In this document: positions 10,666-18,336 of the stretch, in pieces
Numbering within the stretch: the first letter of the stretch is position 1
How the letters are laid out: each line of letters starts with the position of its first letter
Source: Streptomyces sp. MS191
Lineage (GTDB): Bacteria; Actinomycetota; Actinomycetes; Streptomycetales; Streptomycetaceae
Length of the DNA: 47,578 bases
Reading direction: 5' to 3'
NCBI RefSeq assembly: GCF_008042125.1
Contig: NZ_RDBI01000066.1
Span: 180,525 to 228,102 of the forward strand
Program-made: the position numbers and the translations under genes
The notes under the pieces: model-generated
The model's database searches: none
The model's input: only the letters and a program-made list of their open reading frames with translations
Told to the model about the DNA's origin: nothing

Positions 10666-11592
10666 GTGAGCGGTGACGGGGGCAGGGCCCGCTGGAACGA
10701 CGAGACGCAGAGCTGGGAGACGGTTCCGGGCGGCACGGCGGCCCCCGGCGGCGGAACCGGTCTGCCCGGCCCCGTCGCGCCGGTTCCGGGCGGCGGAACC
10801 GGCCTGCCCGGCGGCGGCCCGCTCGTCCCGCCGCCGCCGGGGTACGCCCCCGGACCGCCGCCCTACGACCCGGGGCCCGCCGCCCCCCGTTCGCGCAACG
10901 TGCTGGTGGCGGGCGTCTTCGTGGCCGTACTGGCGGCGGGCTCCGTCGGCGGCTGGCTGGTCTGGGGCGGCGGTGACGAGGGGCGTGGCGCGCAGGGCGG
11001 CGCACCGGGTGCCACGGTGACCGCGACGGACCCGGCGTCGGCCTCCGACGCCCCTGCGGAGCCCGGCTCCCCGACGGACACCGGCCCGTCGTCGGGCTCA
11101 CCCTCGGCCTCCGACGCCCCGATGGACGACCTGCCCCCGCCGGGCTACCACGCCGTCGAGGACGCCAAGGGCTTCACCATCGCCGTCCCGGTGGACTGGA
11201 CCCGGACCGACGAGGGCGCCGGCGGGATCTTCTACCACTCGCCCGACGACGCGAGCCTGGTGCAGATCTTCCTGCTCGAAGGGGCCGACGTGGCGCCGTA
11301 CACGGCGCTGCAGCAGGCGTCCCGGGACCTGGCCGGGAAGAACCCGGGCTACCGCGAGATCAGCCTCGGCCGGGTCTCCGGCGAGGCCGGCGCTCCGGCC
11401 GACGCCGCCGAGCTGGTGTACGCCTACGACCGGGAGGGCGGACGCCGGCAGGTCGTCGACCGGGCCTTCACGGCCACGGACGGCCGCCAGTACGCGATCC
11501 TGGTCGCCGGCCCGGTGGCCGACTGGCCCCAGCAGAGGGAGACCCTGCGCATCGCGCTGGACTTCTTCCGGCCCGGGCCGCCCGCCGCCTGA
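10666..11592 (+). CDS. Single-pass membrane protein with extracellular sensor-like domain (gene C)
   Basis: GTG 10666 begins one base after the gene B stop, with GGAGG just before, so it is the third gene of the operon. The 308-residue product starts with RARWNDETQSWE and a Pro/Gly-rich cytoplasmic arm containing a tandem PGGGTGLPG repeat. One membrane span follows at about 78-100, then a Thr/Ser/Ala/Pro linker, then an extracellular domain from about residue 153 (GFTIAVPVDWTRTDEGAGGIFYHS through QQRETLRIALDFFRPG). That domain resembles DUF1795/PsbP-like modules found outside Streptomyces kinases and lipoproteins. Inferred role: an outside sensor or anchor for genes A and B. Confidence 0.85.
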   Translation: MSGDGGRARWNDETQSWETVPGGTAAPGGGTGLPGPVAPVPGGGTGLPGGGPLVPPPPGYAPGPPPYDPGPAAPRSRNVLVAGVFVAVLAAGSVGGWLVWGGGDEGRGAQGGAPGATVTATDPASASDAPAEPGSPTDTGPSSGSPSASDAPMDDLPPPGYHAVEDAKGFTIAVPVDWTRTDEGAGGIFYHSPDDASLVQIFLLEGADVAPYTALQQASRDLAGKNPGYREISLGRVSGEAGAPADAAELVYAYDREGGRRQVVDRAFTATDGRQYAILVAGPVADWPQQRETLRIALDFFRPGPPAA

Positions 11593-11599
11593 CTCGGGC

Positions 11600-11670
11600 C
11601 CGGGGCCGTCCCCGCGTCCGGGGCGGCCCCGGACGCGCGGGCTCCGGGCGGCCCGGGACCCGGGCCGCCC
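11600..11670. terminator. Two hairpins between convergent transcripts
   Basis: One stem pairs 11600-11607 with 11625-11632 and has further pairing inside. A second, 12-bp perfect stem pairs 11646-11657 with 11659-11670. They fill the gap between the gene C stop and the convergent stop at 11674. Confidence 0.75.
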
Positions 11671-11673
11671 GCC

Positions 11674-12402
11674 TCAGGCCGTCCTCAGCTCCCGGGCCAG
11701 GTCCGCGACGCCGTGCAGGGTGCGCAGCAGGAGGCCGTGGCCGAAGGTGATCCGGGTCGCGCCGAGCCGTCCGGCCTCGGCGGCGGACGGACCGCCGGGC
11801 CGGGACAGGAAGTTGAGCGGTGCGCCGATCCCCGCGCTCAGCCGGGGCAGATCCGACGCCGGGGCGGCGATCGGATAGACGCAGTCCGCCCCGGCCGCCG
11901 CGTAGAGCCGGCCGCGCTCGATCGCCGCGGCGGCCGGGTCCCCGGGCGCGGACGCGGCGACGTAGGTGTCCGTGCGCGCGTTGACGAAGAGTTCCCCGCC
12001 CGCGGCCTCCCGCACCTGCGCGAGCCGGTCGGCCTGCGCCCGCGGGTCCCCGAGCCCGCCGGACCGGTCGGAGTCCTCCAGGTTGACGCCCACCGCGCCG
12101 GTCTCCAGGACGCGTGCCACCAGTTCCCGCGGCGACAGGCCGTAGCCGTCCTCCAGGTCCGCGGAGACCGGGACCGAGACGGCCCGCACGATCCTGGCCA
12201 CGGCGGCGAACATCTCCCCGGGCGGGGTCTGCCCGTCCGCGTACCCGAGGGCGGCGGCGATTCCCGCGCTCGGTGTCGCGAGCGTGGCGAAGCCGGCCTC
12301 CTCGAACACCCGCGCCGAGGCCGCGTCCCAGGGGCCCGGCACGACCAGCGGATCGCCCTCGGCCCGGTCGCGGTGCAGCGCGCGGAGCGCCCCGGCGGTC
12401 AC
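11674..12402 (-). CDS. Isocitrate lyase / PEP mutase family enzyme
   Basis: The 242-residue protein has the TIM-barrel marks of the ICL/PEP-mutase superfamily: VPGPWDAASARVFEEAGFATLATPSAG near the N-terminus, metal-binding SADLEDGYG, VNLEDS and VNARTDTYV. It lacks the long insertions of true isocitrate lyases. Members of this subgroup act on C-C or C-P bonds of oxaloacetate or 2-methylisocitrate-like acids, but the substrate cannot be read from the sequence. The GTG start overlaps the stop of the AhpD-like gene (GTGA), so it is the second gene of a two-gene operon divergent from a MocR regulator. Confidence 0.9.
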   Translation of the reverse strand: MTAGALRALHRDRAEGDPLVVPGPWDAASARVFEEAGFATLATPSAGIAAALGYADGQTPPGEMFAAVARIVRAVSVPVSADLEDGYGLSPRELVARVLETGAVGVNLEDSDRSGGLGDPRAQADRLAQVREAAGGELFVNARTDTYVAASAPGDPAAAAIERGRLYAAAGADCVYPIAAPASDLPRLSAGIGAPLNFLSRPGGPSAAEAGRLGATRITFGHGLLLRTLHGVADLARELRTA

Positions 12403-12944
12403 TGCTTGTACATCCCCGGGGTGTAGTGACCGGGCGTCATGCGGGTGGAGACGGCGATCCGGTTCCAGGCGTTGATGACGGTGATCGCGGCGATGACGCG
12501 GGCCAGTTCGGTCTCGTCGAAGACGGCGGCGGCCCGGGCGTACACCGCGTCCGGGACGAAGCCGTCGGTGAGGACGGTGACCGCCTCGGTCAGCGCCAGG
12601 GCGGCGAGCTCCCGCTCGGTGTAGAAGTGCCGGGACTCCTCCCAGGCGGAGAGCTGGACGATCCGCTCGACCGACTCGCCCTCCGCGAGCGCGTCCTTGG
12701 TGTGCATGTCGATGCAGAAGGCGCAGTGGTTGACCTGCGAGGCGCGGATCTTGATCAGGTGGTAGAGGGTCGGGTCGACGCCCTGGGCGGCGGCCGTCTC
12801 CAGCCGGAGCATGGCCCGGTAGAACTCGGGGAGCCGCTCCGCGAAGGGGAGCCGGGGCGCGTGCTCGTGCGCGTACCCGGTCGTCGCGTCGTCGCCGGTC
12901 GGATGCGGGTCCGTGGCGGCCGGGGCGTTCGTCGTCGTCGTCAT
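12399..12944 (-). CDS. AhpD-like carboxymuconolactone decarboxylase family protein
   Basis: ATG 12944 gives 181 residues. The redox motif HCAFCIDMH (Cys74, Cys77, His81) is the AhpD/CMD-type peroxidase or disulfide-reductase centre, framed by LIKIRASQVN before and LTEAVTVLTDGFVPD after. The C-terminal INAWNRIAVSTRMTPGHY is usual in this actinobacterial subgroup. The first 25 residues look disordered. It is transcribed away from the MocR regulator across only 46 bases and overlaps the PEP-mutase-like gene. No strong ribosome site precedes the start. Its job is probably peroxide or radical detoxification, but the substrate is unknown. Confidence 0.9.
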   Translation of the reverse strand: MTTTTNAPAATDPHPTGDDATTGYAHEHAPRLPFAERLPEFYRAMLRLETAAAQGVDPTLYHLIKIRASQVNHCAFCIDMHTKDALAEGESVERIVQLSAWEESRHFYTERELAALALTEAVTVLTDGFVPDAVYARAAAVFDETELARVIAAITVINAWNRIAVSTRMTPGHYTPGMYKQ

Positions 12945-12990
12945 GGTTTCACCGTACGGTCCGGGTGGCCAGGGAGTATGGTCCATTTCC
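12945..12990. promoter_or_regulatory. Divergent promoter/operator region of the MocR regulator
   Basis: This 46-base gap separates two divergent starts, so both promoters must overlap it or the coding starts. It contains TATGGTCCATTTCCATGG near the MocR start, with repeated CCAT units as found in direct-repeat MocR sites. Binding is inferred. Confidence 0.4.
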
Positions 12991-14397
12991 ATGGCGAACG
13001 ACTGGGCCACTTTCGGCGCCGACCTCCACCTCGAACTCCGCGGCGCGAAGCTGCGTACGGGGCTGATGGACGCCCTGCGCGAGGCGGTGCGCAGCGGGCG
13101 CCTGGAAGCCGGCGCACGGCTGCCGTCCTCGCGCTCGCTCGCCGCGGACCTGGGGGTGGCCCGCAACACCGTCGCCGACGCGTACGCCGAACTGGTCGCC
13201 GAGGGCTGGCTGACGGCGCGCCAGGGCTCGGGCACCCGCGTCGCCCGCCGGGCCGCCCCGCGCCGCGGGCCCGCGCCCAGGGGCGCCGCCCCGGCCCGTC
13301 CGGCCTCCGGTCGGCCGACGTACAGCCTGAAGGCGGGCGTGCCCGACCTCGCGTCCTTCCCGCGCGCCGAGTGGCTCAAGGCGTCCCGGCGGGCGCTGAC
13401 GGCCGCTCCGCACGAGGCCTTCGGGTACGGCGACCCGCGCGGCCGGATCGAGCTGCGCACCGCACTCGCGGAGTACCTGGCCCGGGCGCGGGGCGTGTAC
13501 GCGCGTCCGGAACGGATCGTGATCTGCTCCGGGTTCGTGCACGGGCTGATGCTGATGGGACAGGTGCTGCGGGCGCGCCGGGCGCGGGAGGTGGCGGTCG
13601 AGTCGTACGGGCTCGACGTGCACTGGGACCTGCTGACGCGCGCGGGACTGCGACTGCCGGCGCTGCCGCTGGACGTCCGGGGCACCCGGACCGAGGCCCT
13701 GGAGGACCTGCGGGGCGTGGGCGCCGTTCTGCTGACCGCCGCCCACCAGTTCCCGCTCGGCGGCGCGCTGCCGCCCGACCGGCGTGCGGCCGTCGTCTAC
13801 TGGGCGCGGGCGTCGGGCGGTCTGGTCCTGGAGGACGACTACGACGGCGAGTTCCGCTACGACCGCCAGCCCGTCGGCGCGCTCCAGGGACTCGACCCCG
13901 AACGGGTGGTGTACCTGGGCACGTCGAGCAAGTCGCTGGCGCCCGGGCTGCGGCTGGCGTGGATGGTGCTGCCGGAGGACCTGGTGGACGAGGTGACGGC
14001 GGCCAAGGGCACGGTGGACTGGGTGTCCAGCGCCCTCGACCAGCTGACCTTCGCGGAGTTCCTGGCCTCGGGGGCGTACGACCGCCATGTGCGGGCCATG
14101 CGGCTGCGCTACCGGAGACGGCGCGACCAGTTGGTGGAGGCCGTCGCCGCCCACTCCCCGCAGACCCGGGTGAGCGGGATCGCGGCCGGGCTCCACGCGG
14201 TGCTGGAGCTTCCGCCGGGCACGGAACCCGAGGTGCTGCGCTCGGCGGCCTGGCAGGGACTCGCCCTGCTGGGCCTGAACCGCTTCCGCCACCCCGAGGT
14301 GCCGCCGACGCTCGACGGTCTGGTCGTCGGCTACGCGACTCCGCCGGACAGCGGATGGAACGGGGCCCTGCGGGCCCTGTGCCGGGTGCTGCCCTGA
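12991..14397 (+). CDS. MocR-type PLP-dependent transcriptional regulator
   Basis: The 468-residue protein joins an N-terminal GntR winged helix-turn-helix (LREAVRSGRLEAGARLPSSR, LAADLGVARNTVADAYAELV, GWLTARQGSGTRV) to a class I aminotransferase domain. The latter shows LEDDYDGEFRYDRQP and the PLP-lysine segment YLGTSSKSLAPGLRLAWMV. ATG 12991 was chosen because the HTH follows at the usual distance. A TATGGT at 12978-12983 lies only eight bases before it, so the transcript may be almost leaderless. It probably controls the divergent AhpD/PEP-mutase operon, as MocR proteins usually regulate the facing genes, with PLP or an amine as signal. Confidence 0.92.
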   Translation: MANDWATFGADLHLELRGAKLRTGLMDALREAVRSGRLEAGARLPSSRSLAADLGVARNTVADAYAELVAEGWLTARQGSGTRVARRAAPRRGPAPRGAAPARPASGRPTYSLKAGVPDLASFPRAEWLKASRRALTAAPHEAFGYGDPRGRIELRTALAEYLARARGVYARPERIVICSGFVHGLMLMGQVLRARRAREVAVESYGLDVHWDLLTRAGLRLPALPLDVRGTRTEALEDLRGVGAVLLTAAHQFPLGGALPPDRRAAVVYWARASGGLVLEDDYDGEFRYDRQPVGALQGLDPERVVYLGTSSKSLAPGLRLAWMVLPEDLVDEVTAAKGTVDWVSSALDQLTFAEFLASGAYDRHVRAMRLRYRRRRDQLVEAVAAHSPQTRVSGIAAGLHAVLELPPGTEPEVLRSAAWQGLALLGLNRFRHPEVPPTLDGLVVGYATPPDSGWNGALRALCRVLP

Positions 14398-14412
14398 AGG
14401 CCGTCCCGTCAC

Positions 14413-14432
14413 CCCCGGGCGCCCGCCCGGGG
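14413..14432. terminator. Short GC-rich hairpin between MocR and DMT genes
   Basis: Arms 14413-14420 and 14425-14432 form an 8-bp stem just after the MocR stop and before the convergent DMT stop. Confidence 0.5.
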
Positions 14433-14443
14433 ACGGACCGGGG

Positions 14444-15319
14444 TCAGGCCGCGGGATCCGGTGGCGGCGCCTGGCCCGCCGCCTCCGCCCCGGCCTCCGC
14501 GGGAGCGGGTGCCTCGCCGAAACGGGCCAGCGCCAGCGCACCGGCGACGGCCACCGTGAAGCCGAGCACCGCGAGCCAGCCCAGCCCCTCGCGGGTGCGG
14601 TCGCCCAGCCAGACCACCCCCACCAGGGCGGGTCCGACGGTCTCCCCGACGACCATGCCCGCGGTCGCGGTCGTCACCGAGCCGCGTTGCAGCGCCGAGG
14701 TCAGCAGCAGGAAGCCCGCCCCGCCCCCGACGAGCAGCGCGTAGAGGGCGGGGTTCGCGAAGTCCACGCCGTCGATCAGCCGGACCGACACCTCCACCAC
14801 GCCGAACCCGAACCCCGAGCCCAGCCCCAGCGCCAGGGCCCGCGAGCGGTCGGGCAGCCGGCCGACGGCCGCACCCAGCGCGAGCACCGCGCACGCGGTG
14901 CCGAGCATCGCCCAGCCGAGCGCCGGAGGGCCGCCCTCGTCGCCCTCCCGGCCCGAGGCGAGCGCCAGCGTCGCCAGTCCCCCGCAGACCACCGCCACCG
15001 CCGTCCACTCCACCCGGCTCAGCCGGACAGCGAGGAGCCGTGAGGCGACCACGGCGGTGACCGCGAGACTCGACGCGAGCGCCGCGCCCACCGTGTAGAT
15101 CGGCAGCGTGCGCAGCGCGACCACCTGGAGGACGAAGCCCAGGCCGTCCAGGGCGAGGCCCGCCGCGTAGCGCCACTGCCGCACCGCCCGCCACAGCAGG
15201 GCGACATCGACGCCGCTGCCCGAGCCGGGCGCCGTCGCCCGCGCGGCGAGCGCCTGCAGGACCGAGGCCGTGCCGAAGCAGAGGGCCGAACCGAGCGCGC
15301 AAAGCATCCCGAAGAGCAC
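14444..15319 (-). CDS. DMT (EamA-like) family transporter
   Basis: The 291-residue protein has about ten hydrophobic segments in two repeats. Examples are MLCALGSALCFGTASVLQALAA, GAALASSLAVTAVVASRLLAV, WTAVAVVCGGLATLALASG, ALLVGGGAGFLLLTSALQRG and LGWLAVLGFTVAVAGALAL. It ends in a Pro/Ala-rich cytoplasmic tail (APAPAEAGAEAAGQAPPPDP). The start is GTG 15319; ATG 15307 is also possible. This subgroup is drug/metabolite-transporter-like, related to EamA and NIPA proteins, and its substrate cannot be predicted. It is monocistronic. Confidence 0.85.
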   Translation of the reverse strand: MLFGMLCALGSALCFGTASVLQALAARATAPGSGSGVDVALLWRAVRQWRYAAGLALDGLGFVLQVVALRTLPIYTVGAALASSLAVTAVVASRLLAVRLSRVEWTAVAVVCGGLATLALASGREGDEGGPPALGWAMLGTACAVLALGAAVGRLPDRSRALALGLGSGFGFGVVEVSVRLIDGVDFANPALYALLVGGGAGFLLLTSALQRGSVTTATAGMVVGETVGPALVGVVWLGDRTREGLGWLAVLGFTVAVAGALALARFGEAPAPAEAGAEAAGQAPPPDPAA

Positions 15320-15330
15320 GAATCGACTCT

Positions 15331-15409
15331 AGGTCCTGTCCGGGAGCTCCTTGCGGCGTGCCGCGTCCGACGCCGCGGACCGATCCTCGGAGCTCCCCGC
15401 GCGGGACCT
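15331..15409. repeat. 79-bp imperfect palindromic element in a divergent intergenic region
   Basis: The left arm 15331-15350 (AGGTCCTGTCCGGGAGCTCC) pairs imperfectly with 15389-15409. An inner stem (about 15353-15359 with 15370-15376) lies between. The left arm shares TAGGTCCTGTCC with two other places in the window. It could be a MITE-like remnant or a structured regulatory element. Confidence 0.5.
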
Positions 15410-15486
15410 CGTGCGACGGCCGAAAAGGACCGGCCTACACTGTGCGGTCGCACCAGGCGACCGGGAGATCGGGGAGGGCGGCGCAG

Positions 15487-15774
15487 ATGCGCAGACTGAG
15501 GTCGAGCACGGTGATACTCGGCGGGATGGGTGTGCTCGCGGCGACGATCACGGCGTGCGGCTCCGAGCCGGACAAGCGGTGCGTGGACCCGCTGACCCGC
15601 GAGAAGCTGCCGAGCTACGAGTGCGACAGCGGCACCGGCGGCAGCAGCACCACCGCACGGGGCTCGTACTACTACGGCGGCACGGTGCGCGACGGCCGGC
15701 TCAGCGGCGGCAGTTTCGACAAGTCCGCCGTGGACACCGGTGGCTTCGGCTGCTCGGGCTCGGGCGGCGGCTGA
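15487..15774 (+). CDS. Small lipoprotein preceding a GspS-like enzyme
   Basis: The 95-residue product starts MRRLRSSTVILGGMGVLAATITAC. The basic n-region, hydrophobic core and ITAC lipobox predict a lipoprotein anchored through the cysteine. The mature part has two more pairs of cysteines (RCVDP, YECD, and GCSGSGGG at the end) and a glycine/serine-rich, tyrosine-containing middle (GSYYYGG), ending TGGFGCSGSGGG. Its stop lies seven bases before the glutathionylspermidine synthase-like gene. This arrangement recalls the enterobacterial ygiB-ygiC pair, in which a small lipoprotein-like protein precedes a GspS-like enzyme. Function unknown. Confidence 0.85.
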   Translation: MRRLRSSTVILGGMGVLAATITACGSEPDKRCVDPLTREKLPSYECDSGTGGSSTTARGSYYYGGTVRDGRLSGGSFDKSAVDTGGFGCSGSGGG

Positions 15775-15781
15775 TCACGCC

Positions 15782-16966
15782 ATGCGACGGCACACCATCG
15801 ACCCCCGGCCCGGCTGGCAGCAGACCGTCGAGGAGCAGGGACTCGTCTACCCCCTGACCCGCCACCCCGACGGTTCGCTGCGCCCGTACTGGGACGAGAG
15901 CGCGTACTACTCCTTCACGCTGCCCGAGGTGGAGGCCCTGGAGGAGGTGGTCGAGGAGCTGCACGCCATGTGCCTGGAGGCCGCCGCCCACATCGTGGCG
16001 AAGGATCGTTTCACCGATCTCGGCCTCACCGACCCGCGGCTCGCCTCCCTCGTCGCCGAGTCCTGGCGGCGCAGGGCCGAACTCCCCACCCTCTACGGCC
16101 GCTTCGACCTGCGCTACGACGGCACGGGGCCGGCGAAGATGCTGGAGTACAACGCCGACACGCCCACCTCCCTCGTCGAGGCCGCGAGCCCGCAGTGGTT
16201 CTGGATGGAGGACCGGTTCCCCGGTGCCGACCAGTGGAACTCCCTCCACGAGCGGCTGGTCGAGGCCTGGCGCCGGCAGGCGCGGCTGCTGCCGCCGGGC
16301 AGCCCGGTCCACTTCGTCCACTCGGACGGGGACGAGCTCGGCGAGGACCTGATGACGGTCGCGTACCTGCGCGAGACCGCCCAGCAGGCCGGGCTCGACA
16401 CCGAGGCGCTGTCCGTCGAACGGATCGGCTGGGACCGGCTGTCGGGCCGGTTCGTCGACGACCGGCTCCGCTTCATCCGGAGCTGCTTCAAGCTCTACCC
16501 GTGGGAGTGGCTGACCACCGACCGCTTCGGCCCGCACGTGCTGGACACCCTCGACAACGGCGGCGGCACCGGCACGACCTGCTGGATCGAACCCGCCTGG
16601 AAGATGCTGCTGTCCAACAAGGCGCTGCTCGCCGTCCTGTGGGAGCTCTACCCGGGGCACCCGAACCTGCTGCCCGCCTACCTCGACGGCCCGCGCGAGC
16701 TGGCGTCGGGCGCCGGCTACGTGGCCAAGCCGCTGCTGGGCCGCGAGGGCGCCGGGGTCACGGTCCACGAGCCGGGCGCTCCCGCCCCGGTGCGCGAGGA
16801 GCCGTCCTGCTACCAGGAGCTGGCCCCGCTGCCCGACTTCGACGGCAACCGGGTGGTGCTCGGCGCGTGGGTCGTCGAGGACGAGGCGGCGGGGCTCGGC
16901 ATCCGCGAGTCGGCCGGCCTGATCACCGACGAGTACGCCCGCTTCCTGCCCCACGTCATCCTCTGA
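15782..16966 (+). CDS. Glutathionylspermidine synthase-like ATP-grasp enzyme
   Basis: The 394-residue protein matches the C-terminal ATP-grasp synthetase half of glutathionylspermidine synthase, as in YgiC/YjfC proteins, without the amidase half. Visible marks are KMLEYNADTPTSLVEAA, WFWMEDRFPGADQWNSLHE, IRSCFKLYPWEWL, EPAWKMLLSNKALLAVLWELYPGHPNLL and the ATP-grasp KPLLGREGAGV, with a late VLGAWVVEDEAAGLGIRES. Streptomyces makes mycothiol rather than glutathione, so the real acceptor is probably not glutathione. It probably joins a carboxylate to an amine, substrate unknown. ATG 15782 follows the lipoprotein gene by seven bases. Confidence 0.88.
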   Translation: MRRHTIDPRPGWQQTVEEQGLVYPLTRHPDGSLRPYWDESAYYSFTLPEVEALEEVVEELHAMCLEAAAHIVAKDRFTDLGLTDPRLASLVAESWRRRAELPTLYGRFDLRYDGTGPAKMLEYNADTPTSLVEAASPQWFWMEDRFPGADQWNSLHERLVEAWRRQARLLPPGSPVHFVHSDGDELGEDLMTVAYLRETAQQAGLDTEALSVERIGWDRLSGRFVDDRLRFIRSCFKLYPWEWLTTDRFGPHVLDTLDNGGGTGTTCWIEPAWKMLLSNKALLAVLWELYPGHPNLLPAYLDGPRELASGAGYVAKPLLGREGAGVTVHEPGAPAPVREEPSCYQELAPLPDFDGNRVVLGAWVVEDEAAGLGIRESAGLITDEYARFLPHVIL

Positions 16967-16967
16967 C

Positions 16968-17006
16968 GGCGTCGGCGCGGCCCGGTGGCGGGCCGGCGCC
17001 GACGCC
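16968..17006. terminator. Bidirectional hairpin between GspS-like gene and rocD
   Basis: Outer arms 16968-16978 and 16996-17006 (11 bp) plus an inner 5-bp stem (16979-16983 with 16990-16994) lie directly between two convergent stop codons. Confidence 0.8.
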
Positions 17007-17017
17007 GCCGGACGGGA

Positions 17018-18223
17018 TCAGGCCGAGAGCACCGCCCGCAGCTGCTCCAGGCCCCAGTCCAGGTCCTCCTTGGTGATCACCAGCGGGGGAGCGATCCGGA
17101 TCGTCGACCCGTGCGTGTCCTTCACCAGGACACCGCGCTCCATCAGCTTCTCCGAGATCTCCCGGCCCGTGCCCCGGGACGGCGTGATGTCCACGCCCGC
17201 CCACAGCCCGCGCCCGCGGACGGCCTCCACGGCACCGCCGCCCACCAGCAGACCCAGCTCGGCGTGCAGGTGCTCGCCCAGCTCCGTCGCGCGCTGCTGG
17301 TACTCGCCGGACCGCAGCATCGCGATCACCTCCAGGGCCACCGCGCAGGCGAGCGGGTTCCCGCCGAAGGTCGAACCGTGCTCACCGGGCCGGAACACCC
17401 CGAGCACGTCGCGGTCCGCCACCACCGCCGAGACGGGGACGACACCACCGCCCAGCGCCTTGCCCAGGATGTACACGTCCGGCACCACGCCCTCGTGCTC
17501 GCACGCGAAGGTCCTCCCGGTCCGGCCCAGGCCCGACTGGATCTCGTCCGCCATGAACAGCACGTTCCGCGCGCGGGTCAGCTCCCGCACCTCGCGCAGG
17601 TACCCGGCGGGCGGCACCAGCACCCCGGCCTCGCCCTGGATCGGCTCCAGGAGCACCGCCACCGTGTTCTCCGTGACCGCCGCCTCCAGCGCGGTCGCGT
17701 CGCCGTACGGGACGATCTCGAACCCCGGGGTGTACGGACCGAAGTGGTCCCGTGCCTCGTGGTCCGTGGAGAAGCTGACGATCGTCGTCGTACGGCCGTG
17801 GAAGTTGTTCGCCGCCACCACGATCTTCGCGTGCCCGTCCGGCACGCCCTTCACCTCGTACCCCCACTTCCGGGCGGTCTTCACGGCGGTCTCGACCGCC
17901 TCCGCGCCCGTGTTCATCGGCAGCACGGCCTCCTTGCCGCACAGCTCCGCGAGGCGCGCGCAGAACTCCGCGAAGCGGTCGTGGTGGAACGCCCGCGACG
18001 TGAGCGTCACCCGCTCCAGTTGTGCCCGCGCGGCGTCGATCAGCCGCCGGTTGCCGTGCCCGAAGTTGAGGGCCGAGTACCCGGCGAGCATGTCGAGGTA
18101 GCGGCGGCCCTCGACATCCGTCATCCAGGCGCCGTCCGCCGAGGCGACGACGACGGGCAGGGGGTGGTAGTTGTGAGCGCTGTGCGCCTCCGCGGAAGCG
18201 ATCGCGTCTTGCGTCCTCGACAC
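17018..18223 (-). CDS. rocD: Ornithine--oxo-acid aminotransferase RocD
   Basis: The 401-residue class III PLP enzyme converts ornithine and 2-oxoglutarate to glutamate semialdehyde and glutamate, in arginine catabolism and proline supply. It shows HNYHPLPVVV near the N-terminus, LAGYSALNFGHGNRRL, the MNTGAEAVETAVKTARKWGY phosphate-binding region, FHGRTTTIVSFS, the Asp of ADEIQSGLGRTG and the PLP lysine in YILGKALGGGVVPVSAV, then GEHGSTFGGNPLA. The GTG start at 18223 has GGAG upstream. In many Streptomyces rocD sits beside a dimethylargininase gene; here it stands alone, divergent from glyA. Confidence 0.94.
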   Translation of the reverse strand: MSRTQDAIASAEAHSAHNYHPLPVVVASADGAWMTDVEGRRYLDMLAGYSALNFGHGNRRLIDAARAQLERVTLTSRAFHHDRFAEFCARLAELCGKEAVLPMNTGAEAVETAVKTARKWGYEVKGVPDGHAKIVVAANNFHGRTTTIVSFSTDHEARDHFGPYTPGFEIVPYGDATALEAAVTENTVAVLLEPIQGEAGVLVPPAGYLREVRELTRARNVLFMADEIQSGLGRTGRTFACEHEGVVPDVYILGKALGGGVVPVSAVVADRDVLGVFRPGEHGSTFGGNPLACAVALEVIAMLRSGEYQQRATELGEHLHAELGLLVGGGAVEAVRGRGLWAGVDITPSRGTGREISEKLMERGVLVKDTHGSTIRIAPPLVITKEDLDWGLEQLRAVLSA

Positions 18224-18336
18224 GGGGTCTCCGTTCGTCCTGCGGCCTGGGGCGGGTGTGGCGCCCCTTTCTTATCGTCGCTCGGATGCCGGACGAGGAA
18301 ACCTCGCCGATCGCGGGACAGCCCTTAGTCTGGGAA

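Noticed and set aside
10726..10815. Tandem repeat in gene C considered as a minisatellite or recombination site
   Set aside because: It is an in-frame Pro/Gly repeat of the protein's disordered arm, which explains it.
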